A stretch of 43,038 nucleotides of DNA. Source: an uncultured Pseudomonadota bacterium (GTDB lineage: Bacteria; Pseudomonadota; Gammaproteobacteria; Burkholderiales; Rhodocyclaceae). Below are positions 26,361 through 34,360 of the stretch, one piece after another. The notes under the pieces were generated by a model. That model saw nothing but the letters and a program-made list of their open reading frames with translations. It made no database searches and was not told where the DNA came from. The stretch is taken from the NCBI GenBank assembly GCA_903951825.1, contig CAJBDJ010000025.1, positions 1 to 43,038 of the forward strand, given 5' to 3'. The position numbers and the translations under genes were made by a program. How positions within the stretch are numbered: the first letter of the stretch is position 1; each line of letters opens with the position of its first letter.

Positions 26361-26818
26361 GACAGCTCCTTGTCAAAAACCAGCGCATCTTCGCGCCCTT
26401 GTGGCGCCGGATAATAGGCACGACGCAGGCCAATCTGCTTGAAGCCGAAATGTCGATACAGCGCCACCGCCCGTACATTGGAAGGCCGCACTTCAAGAAA
26501 CAGCCGGTGCGTCCCGTGCTGCCGGGCCAAAGCCATAATCTGACGCAACATGCGGGCACCGTACCCCTGCCCCTGATAGTGCCGGGCAACGCCAAAGTTA
26601 AGCAAATGCGCCTCGTCGAGCACGCGCATGACCACCCAGAATCCGACCAGATCGCCCCCCCGACGGCAAACCCAGGCACTATGACCGGCCACCAGCGAAT
26701 CGGCAAAATTGCCGCATGACCACGGAAACGCCTGCAAACTCGCCTCCAGCGCCGTCACCGCACCGAGATCATGTTCATTCATCGGAAAAAACTCGGCGGA
26801 CAACTCCAGACCACTCAC
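26351..26818 (-). CDS. rimI: Ribosomal protein bS18 alanine N-acetyltransferase RimI
   Basis: A 155-residue GNAT-fold enzyme that acetylates the N-terminal alanine of ribosomal protein S18. The acetyl-CoA loop is HYQGQGYGARML, and the LEVRPSNVRAVALYRHFGF segment is characteristic of RimI. The family is usually near 150 residues. It sits between tsaB and the UDG gene with 4-bp and 10-bp overlaps, an arrangement seen in many proteobacteria. Confidence 0.93.
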   Translation of the reverse strand: MSGLELSAEFFPMNEHDLGAVTALEASLQAFPWSCGNFADSLVAGHSAWVCRRGGDLVGFWVVMRVLDEAHLLNFGVARHYQGQGYGARMLRQIMALARQHGTHRLFLEVRPSNVRAVALYRHFGFKQIGLRRAYYPAPQGREDALVFDKELSCV

Positions 26819-27525
26819 GCCTTGCCCCCGTCACGCAGTCGCTCAGCCACCGTTTTGGCCACCTTGTCGCGCACGTAAAGCGGTGCCGCCAAGGCCGGGT
26901 CGATTCCCTCGCCACGCGCTGCACGCCGCGCAGCAATACGCGCCAGGGGTGCCGCAAGCGGCACAATATCCGGGCGAAAAAGCCGCTCGCGCCCAGCCAT
27001 TCGCTCACTCATTCGCGCACCAAGCAGCGGATACGCCGCCAGCGCATTGCCACAGGCCAGCCAGTCATCGCCCACCGGCAGCACCACTGCATCCGGTGCG
27101 CCAACAGAAATCTCACCGAGCAAAACCGCCTCATCGCCGGCCACCCGATAAAAACCCGAATACACCTCGCCCATTCGCGCATCGAGCAAACTCAGCACCT
27201 GCCCCGCAGCGGCCAGCACCGCCATGGTTTCCAGACTGCTCACCGGAATCAACGGCAAATCGCCTGCCACCGCCAAACCCTGCGCCGCCCCGCAAGCGAT
27301 GCGCAAACCGGTAAACGCCCCGGGCCCGGCGCCAAAAGCAATCGCATCAAGCTGCGCAAACCCCACCCCGGCCTCCAGCATCAACTCCCGCACCAGCGGC
27401 AGCAAGGTTTCCGAATGCGAACACCCGCTCGGACAACGGCGCTCAATCACCTGCCCATCGTGAAAAAGCGCACAAGAGCCAAGTTCGGTAGAGGTTTCAA
27501 GGGCAAGAATCAACATACCCGACAT
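26815..27525 (-). CDS. tsaB: tRNA t6A synthesis protein TsaB
   Basis: A 236-residue actin-like (ASKHA) protein needed with TsaD and TsaE to make t6A37 in ANN-decoding tRNAs. The N-terminus MLILALETSTELGSCALF and the GPGAFTGLRIACGAAQGLA block are diagnostic. Two starts are possible, ATG 27525 and ATG 27516; the latter gives the more common MLILALETST form, and neither has a strong ribosome-binding site. First gene of the operon with rimI and UDG. Confidence 0.94.
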   Translation of the reverse strand: MSGMLILALETSTELGSCALFHDGQVIERRCPSGCSHSETLLPLVRELMLEAGVGFAQLDAIAFGAGPGAFTGLRIACGAAQGLAVAGDLPLIPVSSLETMAVLAAAGQVLSLLDARMGEVYSGFYRVAGDEAVLLGEISVGAPDAVVLPVGDDWLACGNALAAYPLLGARMSERMAGRERLFRPDIVPLAAPLARIAARRAARGEGIDPALAAPLYVRDKVAKTVAERLRDGGKA

Positions 27526-27873
27526 TTTACCGGAGCCATCTCATCGAAGGCCGAAACAACGCCAGCACATGTTTTTTCTTACGGTTCTTTACATCCTTCG
27601 CAACTCGCTACAAGGAGTAAAAAAGCGGAAAAACCACTGGCGGCAGCTGCTTGAACTATCCCGGCGAAAGGCGCTGTTTTTTTGGCGTAATCCGTCGGCG
27701 CCTACCAGTTCGTAGGTTCCCGGTTGTTCATCAACAAGGCTGGGTCTTGACGTCAACCTCGTCATTGATGTCCCATGTTCCGTTGCCTCGTCACCCCAAC
27801 AGCCCGAAACAGCCCGACTGGACGCCCGGCGGCGACAAGCGAGATACAAAACGGGAAAACTTCACAGCTCAAC
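27526..27873. other. 348-bp gap without a convincing gene
   Basis: No frame here shows protein character. The left part is T-rich (GTTTTTTCTTACGG at about 27570). The right two thirds are rich in complementary segments described under the candidate RNA at 27692-27836. A 10-bp perfect palindrome TTGACGTCAA lies at 27747-27756. Confidence 0.5.
27692..27836 (-). ncRNA. Candidate rod-shaped structured RNA
   Basis: On the minus strand the 5' part GCCGGGCGTCCAGT (about 27830-27817) can pair, with bulges, with ACTGGTAGGCGCCGACGG (27709-27692); further in, GTTTCGG (27810-27804) pairs with CCGGGAAC (27723-27716); and TTGTT/AACAA flank a tight loop near 27730. A long imperfect duplex with a central opening recalls 6S RNA, but I see no conserved 6S sequence and only a weak TATCTC box upstream, so neither the family nor the strand is settled. 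It may instead be the 3' untranslated part of the small gene at 27874. Confidence 0.25.
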
Positions 27874-28176
27874 TCAGCGTTGGCCGCGGCGATGCTCAAA
27901 ATCATGCCGACCACCGGCCTCGCGCTGACCACGCAATTCCTCCCGCAGGCGGCTGCGATCATCAGCCGGCATCTGCTGCAGGCCATCGCTTCGCTCGTGC
28001 CGTTCCTGACGCAGACGCTGGCGCTCCTCGGGTGGCATTTTCTGCCAATGTTCGCGCATTTCCTGACGCATCTGGCGGCGCTCATCCGGCTCCAATTGCG
28101 CCGCCGCATTGCCCCACATCGCCAGCAAAAAAATCAGGGCGAGCATACGACGCAGCAGATGAGAAGGAGATCTCAT
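27874..28176 (-). CDS. Small exported Arg/Glu-rich protein
   Basis: A 100-residue protein with a signal peptide (RRMLALIFLLAMWGNAAAQ) and a mature part that is almost all charged helix: EPDERRQMRQEMREHW, MPPEERQRLRQER, MPADDRSRLREEL. The spaced M-P-x-E/D-E/D-R pattern is like DUF3106-type and CpxP/Spy-like periplasmic helical proteins. It is divergent from the two-component genes at 28342, separated by 165 bp, which recalls cpxP beside cpxRA. A direct chaperone or sensor-modulator role is inference. ATG 28176 is chosen because it begins the signal peptide. Confidence 0.65.
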   Translation of the reverse strand: MRSPSHLLRRMLALIFLLAMWGNAAAQLEPDERRQMRQEMREHWQKMPPEERQRLRQERHERSDGLQQMPADDRSRLREELRGQREAGGRHDFEHRRGQR

Positions 28177-28254
28177 TAAAATTTCGAATTTGTCATGGCG
28201 TGCGTTATTTTGCCCACTTTCCGGCCGGCGCAGCGGGATCGCCGGCAATGTTTT

Positions 28255-28310
28255 GTAACAGCTTGTTTCGCTCCTTGCGGGTGATAAAGATTGTTACCAT
28301 TTCGCGTTAC
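28255..28310. promoter_or_regulatory. Possible response-regulator sites in the divergent region
   Basis: GTAAC (28255-28259, inverted) and two direct GTTAC copies (28293-28297 and 28306-28310) lie between the small exported protein and the two-component genes. OmpR-type regulators often bind GTTAC-like half-sites, though usually 10 bp apart rather than 13. Confidence 0.3.
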
Positions 28311-28341
28311 TCAATTGTCTGCAGAACGTATGCTTGCCGCC

Positions 28342-29067
28342 ATGACCGAACGAACCCAGCAAATTCTCGTCATCGACGATGACGCCCGCCTGCGTGACCT
28401 GCTCACCCGCTACTTGAGCGAAAATGGCTTTGCCGTCAAAGCCGCCGCCGATGGCGGGCAGATGGACAAATTGCGCACGCGCGAACATTTCGACCTGCTC
28501 GTCCTCGACCTGATGATGCCTGGCGAGGATGGATTGACCGTCTGTCGGCGACTGCGTGCCGGCGGCGACCAGACGCCGATCATCATGCTGACCGCCAAGG
28601 GCGACGAAATTGATCGCATCGTCGGCCTCGAAATGGGTGCCGACGACTATCTGCCCAAACCATTCAACCCGCGCGAACTGCTGGCGCGCATTCATGCTGT
28701 ACTGCGCCGCCAAAGCCTGCCGCCACCCGGGGCGCCGGAGGCGGATGGCGAGACGATGCGCTTTGGCACCGTTGAAGTCGATTTCGCCGCCCGCAGCATC
28801 AAGCGCGGGGGTGCCAGCGTGTCGCTGACCACCGGCGAATTCGCCGTCCTCAAGGTCTTGCTCAAGCACCCACGGCAACCGCTGTCGCGCGACAAGCTAA
28901 TGTCGCTGGCACGCGGTCGCGACCAGGGGCCGTTTGACCGGGCGATCGACGTGCAAATCTCGCGCCTGCGCAAATTGATCGAAGTTGATCCGGCGCAACC
29001 CCGCTATCTGCAAACGATCTGGGGCTTCGGCTACGTTTTCGTGCCGGACGGCACGCAGCGGGAATGA
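28342..29067 (+). CDS. OmpR-family response regulator
   Basis: A 241-residue regulator with a receiver domain (ILVIDDDARLRDLL, phospho-Asp in LLVLDLMMPGEDG, Lys in DDYLPKPF) and an OmpR winged-helix domain (VSLTTGEFAVLKVLLKHP, then IDVQISRLRKLIE and YLQTIWGFGYVF). ATG 28342 gives the usual short N-terminus; an ATG at 28330 is also possible, and no strong ribosome-binding site decides. It overlaps the kinase gene by 4 bp. It resembles OmpR itself, but the target genes cannot be read from the window. Confidence 0.9.
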   Translation: MTERTQQILVIDDDARLRDLLTRYLSENGFAVKAAADGGQMDKLRTREHFDLLVLDLMMPGEDGLTVCRRLRAGGDQTPIIMLTAKGDEIDRIVGLEMGADDYLPKPFNPRELLARIHAVLRRQSLPPPGAPEADGETMRFGTVEVDFAARSIKRGGASVSLTTGEFAVLKVLLKHPRQPLSRDKLMSLARGRDQGPFDRAIDVQISRLRKLIEVDPAQPRYLQTIWGFGYVFVPDGTQRE

Positions 29068-30395
29068 TGCCGCGCACGCTGCTGGCACAGACTTTTCTGC
29101 TCCTGGCCGCGCTCGTACTGCTGACGACGACGGCCTGGCTCAGTCTTTTTCGCTTCATCGATGCCGAACCCCGAGCCCGCGAAACGGCGCAGCTGGCGAC
29201 CTCCGCGGTCAACCTGATTCGCGCCGCCCTTTTCGCCGCAGCACCGGAAAAACGCATTGCCCTGCTCAACGAACTGTCGAGCCGGGAAGGCATACGTCTG
29301 CTGCCGCTCGAAGCGGAAGACCGCATCGAAGCCATGCCCGAGTCGCGCTTCATGAATTTGATTCGGCGCGAACTGGCGCGCAGTCTCGGCCCGCACACCC
29401 GAATCGCCGCCAGCGTCGACGAGGTGGCGGGTTTTTGGGTCAGTTTTCGCTTCAGCGAGGGTGACGACGACGAGTACTGGCTGATTCTGCCGAGCGAACG
29501 CGCCGAGCGCGGCATTGCCGATCAATGGCTGAGCTGGGGCTTGCTCGCCCTGGCGGCGGCGCTCGCGGTTGCCGGCTTGATCGCCACACGCATCAGCCGT
29601 CCGCTCAAGGCGCTTGCCGAATCGGCGGCGAGCGTCGGACGCGGACAAGTACCAGCACCGCTGCCGGAAACCGGCGCCAACGAATTACGCGGCCTAGCCA
29701 GCGCCTTCAACCGCATGGCGGCCGATCTGCAAGCGCACGAACGCGACCGTTCGGAGGTTCTCGCCGGCATCTCGCACGACCTGCGGACGCCACTGACGCG
29801 CCTGCGCCTAGAAGCCGAACTGAGCATCGGCGACGAAGGTGCGCGACGGGCGGTGGTCGCCGACATCGAACAAATGGAAGCGATTATTTCTCAGTTCATG
29901 GATTACGCCCGCGCCGATCACGGCGAAACTCCGACCATCACCGACCTAGCCTCACTGCTGCGCGCCCTGAGCGAGCGACAGCGCCATCTCGGACGTGCGC
30001 TGGAGCTGGAAATTGCCGACAAACTGCCGGCCATTCCGCTTTGCCCAAAGTCGCTTGATCGCGCCTTGAGCAACCTGATCGATAACGCCTGGAAATACGG
30101 CAGCAGCAAAGTCACCCTGCGCGCCCTGCCGACATCGGCGGCCATCGTCATCGAGGTTGCCGACAATGGACCGGGCATCCCGGAAGACCAGAGCGAGCGC
30201 CTGAAACGCCCCTTCACCCGCCTTGAAAGCGCCCGCACCAACGCCAGCGGAACTGGTCTCGGGTTGGCCATTGTCGAGCGCATCGCCCGCCTTCACGGCG
30301 GTCAGCTGACCTTATTGGCCAACCATCCCGGCGGTCTCACCGCTCGCCTCACCTTGCCGCTGAGCGGCAATCTGCGGGCAATCTCTAGCCCTTGA
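29064..30395 (+). CDS. EnvZ-type sensor histidine kinase
   Basis: A 443-residue membrane kinase. Helix 1 is at about 8-30, a periplasmic sensor follows to about 155, helix 2 is near 157-177, then HAMP (ISRPLKALAESAASVGRG), DHp with the phospho-His in ISHDLRTPLTRLRLEAEL, and an ATPase domain with N-box LSNLIDNAWKYG, G1 VADNGPGIP and G2 GTGLGLAIV. The H-box sequence is EnvZ-like. Two ATGs (29064, 29067) overlap the regulator's stop. The 3' end overlaps the convergent HDOD gene by 11 bp. Confidence 0.93.
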   Translation: MMPRTLLAQTFLLLAALVLLTTTAWLSLFRFIDAEPRARETAQLATSAVNLIRAALFAAAPEKRIALLNELSSREGIRLLPLEAEDRIEAMPESRFMNLIRRELARSLGPHTRIAASVDEVAGFWVSFRFSEGDDDEYWLILPSERAERGIADQWLSWGLLALAAALAVAGLIATRISRPLKALAESAASVGRGQVPAPLPETGANELRGLASAFNRMAADLQAHERDRSEVLAGISHDLRTPLTRLRLEAELSIGDEGARRAVVADIEQMEAIISQFMDYARADHGETPTITDLASLLRALSERQRHLGRALELEIADKLPAIPLCPKSLDRALSNLIDNAWKYGSSKVTLRALPTSAAIVIEVADNGPGIPEDQSERLKRPFTRLESARTNASGTGLGLAIVERIARLHGGQLTLLANHPGGLTARLTLPLSGNLRAISSP

Positions 30396-31227
30396 AAATC
30401 ATCCAGCTTTCTTCAAAGCTGGCGTCGATCTCAGCGGCAATCGCCGCGCATTTTTTGCCGTCGAGTCCGAGACGCTCCCACGCCGTGCGATCAATCGCCA
30501 TGACCATCTCCCCACCGGCACCTGAAAGACCGAGCGCATGCGCCAAACAGTCGGCGACATGGACGACATTGGCCAATGAGTCGGCCACCTCGCCGGCCGG
30601 CGAGTGATGGCTGGCGATGGCCTGACGCAGGCTGTCCGGGAAGCGCCAGGTGTCAGCGAGCATGGCGCCGACCTCGGGATGGCCGAGCCCGAGCACATCG
30701 CGCTCGGCGACAACCAGTGGACAATCGTGTTTTTCACGATACTCAAGCGCCAGCGCATAATCCGGCGAAAAGCCCGAGGCCAGAACGAGTTGCCCGATGT
30801 CGTGCAGCAGCGCCGCGGTAAACGCCAGTTCGACCTGTTGTCCGGCCATTGGCGCCAGGAAACGGGCGCCGAGGGCGGTGCCGATGCCATGCCGCAGGTA
30901 AGCCTCGGCGTCGAATCCGCGACAGTGATCGAAACGAAAAGCGCCGTTGATGCCGAGCACTAGCACCATGCCGCGCACGGCGCGAAAGCCGAGAATCACA
31001 AGAGCGTCGCTAAGCGTCCCGACCTTGTTTTGCAAACCGTAGAAAGGCGAGTTGGCAACGCGCAAAATGCGCGCCGTCAAGCCCTGGTCGTAGGTGATTT
31101 TCTGGACGATGTCGGCGATGCAGACATCGTCATCTTCCATGGAAGCAATCAAGTCGGTAACCACCGCCGGCAGCGGCGGCAATTGTTTCAGATGGTCAAT
31201 CAGCAGATCACGGTTGAACGCTGTCAT
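30385..31227 (-). CDS. HDOD-domain signalling protein
   Basis: A 280-residue protein made almost wholly of an HDOD domain: LPPLPAVVTDLIASMEDD at the start, DQGLTARILRVANSPFYGL, and an HD-like LLHDIGQLVLA. The HD motif is retained in LLHDIG but other phosphodiesterase ligands are not obvious, as is normal in HDOD proteins, which act as signalling or protein-interaction modules in betaproteobacteria. Its ATG overlaps the stop of the 60-residue gene by 4 bp, so it is the last gene of the HD-GYP/GGDEF-EAL operon. Confidence 0.9.
   Translation of the reverse strand: MTAFNRDLLIDHLKQLPPLPAVVTDLIASMEDDDVCIADIVQKITYDQGLTARILRVANSPFYGLQNKVGTLSDALVILGFRAVRGMVLVLGINGAFRFDHCRGFDAEAYLRHGIGTALGARFLAPMAGQQVELAFTAALLHDIGQLVLASGFSPDYALALEYREKHDCPLVVAERDVLGLGHPEVGAMLADTWRFPDSLRQAIASHHSPAGEVADSLANVVHVADCLAHALGLSGAGGEMVMAIDRTAWERLGLDGKKCAAIAAEIDASFEESWMIFKG
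30403..30422 (+). terminator. Hairpin past the kinase stop, inside the HDOD gene end
   Basis: CCAGCTTT (30403-30410), loop CTTC, AAAGCTGG (30415-30422): a perfect 8-bp stem 8 nt after the kinase stop. It falls in the last codons of the convergent HDOD gene. No T-run follows on the plus strand, so termination is uncertain. Confidence 0.35.
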
Positions 31228-31406
31228 TTGAACCTCCCCATCCGGTAATCAAGAATGGCACGATAAAGAACGCGCGTCTCAAGTGCGTCGCCAGCCTGAC
31301 GGAAAAGCCGATCGAGATGCGCCTTGATCGCGATACGTCGGGCTTCCGTCATGACCTTGACCTCAGCGTCGGGTGCTGCGGAGATTGGAGAAGGGCTAAT
31401 TGTCAT
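31224..31406 (-). CDS. Small protein (60 aa) of the signalling operon
   Basis: Not recognised. ATG 31406 overlaps the stop of the GGDEF-EAL gene (ATGA) and its own stop overlaps the HDOD start (ATGA), and an AAAGGAAA precedes it, so the gene is clearly meant to be translated. The product has a disordered start (TISPSPISAAPDAEVKV) and a basic helical end (ARRIAIKAHLDRLFRQAGD, then LYRAILDYRMGRFK). No membrane segment. A role as adaptor between the flanking signalling proteins is a guess from position. Confidence 0.7.
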   Translation of the reverse strand: MTISPSPISAAPDAEVKVMTEARRIAIKAHLDRLFRQAGDALETRVLYRAILDYRMGRFK

Positions 31407-34336
31407 GCGCTTTCCTTTTCTAAAATCAGTAACTGTCCGTGTTTGCCGCCCCCCAGGCTGGCTTGCCGCCAGAGGCATCGGTAACGCTCTTCACCAATCA
31501 CGATGACCTGCCTGTCGGCTGGCGCCGAGAACTCGGGAAAAACTGCCGAGAACGCGGCACCGATCATCAGTCGGCGGTTGATGCACAACTGCGTGGCAGG
31601 CTCATTAAGCATGGCGACCATTCCTTCGGCGTCAAAACCGATAACCGGCATCGGCAAGGCGCCAACCACATCCTGCAAAATCGTGAAACCGCTGCTCCCC
31701 AGCGCCTGCAAGCTAGCGTTTTCCGCCTCCAGACGACGGCGCTCCTGCTCGGCTCTGAGCAAGGCTCGCCCGGCGACTTCGACCTCATGCGAAAGACGAG
31801 TGTGCTCGTTGGCAATATGGCGCCGCTGCAATACTTCCTCGACCGTCTGGCGGAGGGCGACGGCATCCACCGGCGCATGGAGAACACGCTGCGCAAGTCC
31901 GGCACCGGCCATTTCGACGACCTTTTTCTGGTGCCATTGCTTGTCGTCGGCAAGCAAAATGCGCTCGCAGCGCGGCTGTAACGTCGCTACCCGCTCAAGC
32001 ACGGCGAGCGCATTGAAGTCCTTGCGCGAGGCGCCGCAGATCAGAATGTCGGCGAAATTACCGGATAACCATTGCAAAGCGGTGTCGCCGTCGGCAGCGA
32101 TACAAACGCGGTGACCATCGCGTTCAAGCATGGAAATCACTTCGCCACACCCGTTGGCTGCAACAAAGAGCGCCATTGGCTTGCGCATCACCGAACGCAA
32201 CAAGTGAGGCGACAAACGCTCGTCGGTCAATAACAGCTGCGCCATCTCGTCGAGGGGCAAGGGACGCGCGAAAAAATAACCCTGAATCACGTCGCATTGG
32301 TGCGAAATGAGCATTGCCAGTTGTTCGGCGGTTTCGACCCCTTCGGCGACCACCTTGAGTTTGAGGTGGTGCGCCATGGTAATGACGGCGCGGGTGATCG
32401 AAGCATCATCGGAGTCAGCCACGATGTCGCGCACAAAAGAGCGATCCACCTTGATGGTATCGAGCGGGAAGCGTTTGAGATAGGCGAGGCTGGAGTAGCC
32501 GGTACCAAAATCATCAAGCGAAATCGTCACGCCCATTTTTTTGAGCCCGCCGAGAATCCGGATTGCCTGCTCGGCGTTCTGCATCAACATGCTCTCGGTA
32601 ATTTCAAGATCGAGACAGGCAGGCGGCAGCCCGCTCTCGCTGAGAGCATTGGCCACATCGTCGAGAAAGGTGTCGGACTGCAGCTGACGTGCCGAGAGAT
32701 TGACCGAAATACTCGGCAAATCGAGGCCTGCGCGTTGCCAGGCAAGCGACTGCTGCGCCGCGGTTTCGAGCACCCAGCGCCCGACTTGCACAATCAGGCC
32801 GGTTTCTTCGAGCAACGGGATGAACTGATCCGGCGGCACCAGCCCGCGGCGCGGGTGGTTCCAGCGAATCAGCGCCTCGCAGCCGACCAGGCGACCGCTC
32901 AAGCAACTGACTTTTGGCTGGTAATGGAGAATGAATTCGTCACGAATGACGGCGTTGCGCAAATCGGTTTCAAGAAACAAGCGATCGCGCACCCCCTCCT
33001 GCATGGCCGGCGAGTAAAACTGGTAGCAGTTGCGTCCTTGCGCCTTGGCACTGCGCATGGCGATTTCGGCATAGGTGACCAGTTCATGCACCTCCTGACC
33101 GTCGTGCGGATAGAAGGCCACGCCAATGCTGGCCGTCGCGAAGACTTCCTGCCCCGCAACGCGCACCGGCAGCGTCAGGGTATCGACAACCCGCCGCGCG
33201 ACAATCGCCACTTGGTCGCGGTCATCCACTTCGGGCAGCAAAATTCCGAAGACATCGCCACCCAGGCGCCCGAGCACATCGGATTCACGAATCGAACCGG
33301 AGAGGCGTCCGGCAATCTGGCGCAGCAATTCGTCACCACAGACATGCCCGAGGGTCAGATTGATCTCATGAAAGCGATCCATATCAATCACCATGACGCC
33401 GAGCGATTGGGGCGTGCGCTTGGCGAGAGCAAGCAGGCGACGCGCCTGGTCGTAAAACATCAGTTGATTGGGCAGTGCGGTCAACGTATCAAAATGGGCG
33501 AAAAACGGCGTTTTCCGGCGTTCGACACGGCTTTCAGTGACATCCGTGGCCACGCCGCCGACGCTGATTACCGCACCGGATTCGTCACCGACTGAAAAAT
33601 TGCGCACGTGCAGCCAACGTACCTTGCCATCCGGACGCAGGACACGGAAGCGCTCATCAAGCCCACCACGCCAGAATTGCTCAAGGCATTGCACCATGCG
33701 CGGCTGATCGTCGGCATGAACATATTTCAACCAGTCGTAGCTATCGGCATAGAGGGCTTCGACATAAAGCCCCCAAATTTGCTCGTAGCCCTTGCTGACA
33801 TAGGTAATGCGCTGCGTTCCGGCGTCGATCAGCCAGTAGCATTCGGGAATATTGCTTGCCAGTTGCTGAAAACGCGCCTTGCCCTCACTCAGTCGGGTGT
33901 CAGGTTGATCAAGCAGATTTTCGAGGCGCCCAAGGAGCGCCTGCGAGCATTCGCGCTCGACAACTGCCAGCAGGCGGGATGGATTGCTCTTGTAGATGAA
34001 ATCACGGGCACCGCTCTCGATCAGCGTGATCGGCAGATGACTGCTGCCACGCTCGACGGTCAGAATGATCGGCACCGCCCGCGTCAGTTCATTAACCAGG
34101 TCGATCGCGTCAAGCGCCGGCAAATCGGCGAGACTGCAACTAAGGAGAATGACGTCCCAGGATTCTTGAAGCAGCAGCGCAGAAACCTCCTCACGGGTCG
34201 CCACTTGCTGCGAATAGATGACATGCCCCCCGATGCGTAAGGCATCAAGCATCCGCTCAGCTGCCCAGGTTTCAGCTTCGATTAGCAAAACGCGAAGAAC
34301 CAGCATCTCTTCGCTTACGGGAGGCATTTCGCTCAA
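31403..34336 (-). CDS. Receiver-like/PAS/GGDEF/EAL cyclic-di-GMP protein
   Basis: A 977-residue soluble protein. Order: REC-like domain (12-130) with Ser in place of the phospho-Asp (ILLSCSL, 63-69); PAS/PAC (155-270); GGDEF (280-440) whose motif is RLGGDVF (357-363), Glu replaced by Val; EAL (455-705) with CEALIRW (E487), NLSARQL, DDFGTGYSS (608-616) and EGVET intact; then a second REC-like domain (about 715-830) also lacking Asp; a coiled segment; and a final PAS-like domain. It should break down c-di-GMP but probably not make it. The start is either TTG 34336, with GGGGGGA just before it, or ATG 34327. Second gene of the operon. Confidence 0.92.
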   Translation of the reverse strand: MSEMPPVSEEMLVLRVLLIEAETWAAERMLDALRIGGHVIYSQQVATREEVSALLLQESWDVILLSCSLADLPALDAIDLVNELTRAVPIILTVERGSSHLPITLIESGARDFIYKSNPSRLLAVVERECSQALLGRLENLLDQPDTRLSEGKARFQQLASNIPECYWLIDAGTQRITYVSKGYEQIWGLYVEALYADSYDWLKYVHADDQPRMVQCLEQFWRGGLDERFRVLRPDGKVRWLHVRNFSVGDESGAVISVGGVATDVTESRVERRKTPFFAHFDTLTALPNQLMFYDQARRLLALAKRTPQSLGVMVIDMDRFHEINLTLGHVCGDELLRQIAGRLSGSIRESDVLGRLGGDVFGILLPEVDDRDQVAIVARRVVDTLTLPVRVAGQEVFATASIGVAFYPHDGQEVHELVTYAEIAMRSAKAQGRNCYQFYSPAMQEGVRDRLFLETDLRNAVIRDEFILHYQPKVSCLSGRLVGCEALIRWNHPRRGLVPPDQFIPLLEETGLIVQVGRWVLETAAQQSLAWQRAGLDLPSISVNLSARQLQSDTFLDDVANALSESGLPPACLDLEITESMLMQNAEQAIRILGGLKKMGVTISLDDFGTGYSSLAYLKRFPLDTIKVDRSFVRDIVADSDDASITRAVITMAHHLKLKVVAEGVETAEQLAMLISHQCDVIQGYFFARPLPLDEMAQLLLTDERLSPHLLRSVMRKPMALFVAANGCGEVISMLERDGHRVCIAADGDTALQWLSGNFADILICGASRKDFNALAVLERVATLQPRCERILLADDKQWHQKKVVEMAGAGLAQRVLHAPVDAVALRQTVEEVLQRRHIANEHTRLSHEVEVAGRALLRAEQERRRLEAENASLQALGSSGFTILQDVVGALPMPVIGFDAEGMVAMLNEPATQLCINRRLMIGAAFSAVFPEFSAPADRQVIVIGEERYRCLWRQASLGGGKHGQLLILEKESA

Positions 34337-34360
34337 AAGTCCCCCCGGAGAATGGCTAGA

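Noticed and set aside
27651-28382. 243-codon plus-strand frame across the small exported gene
   Set aside because: Low-complexity, antisense to a gene with a clear signal peptide, and overlapping the response regulator start.
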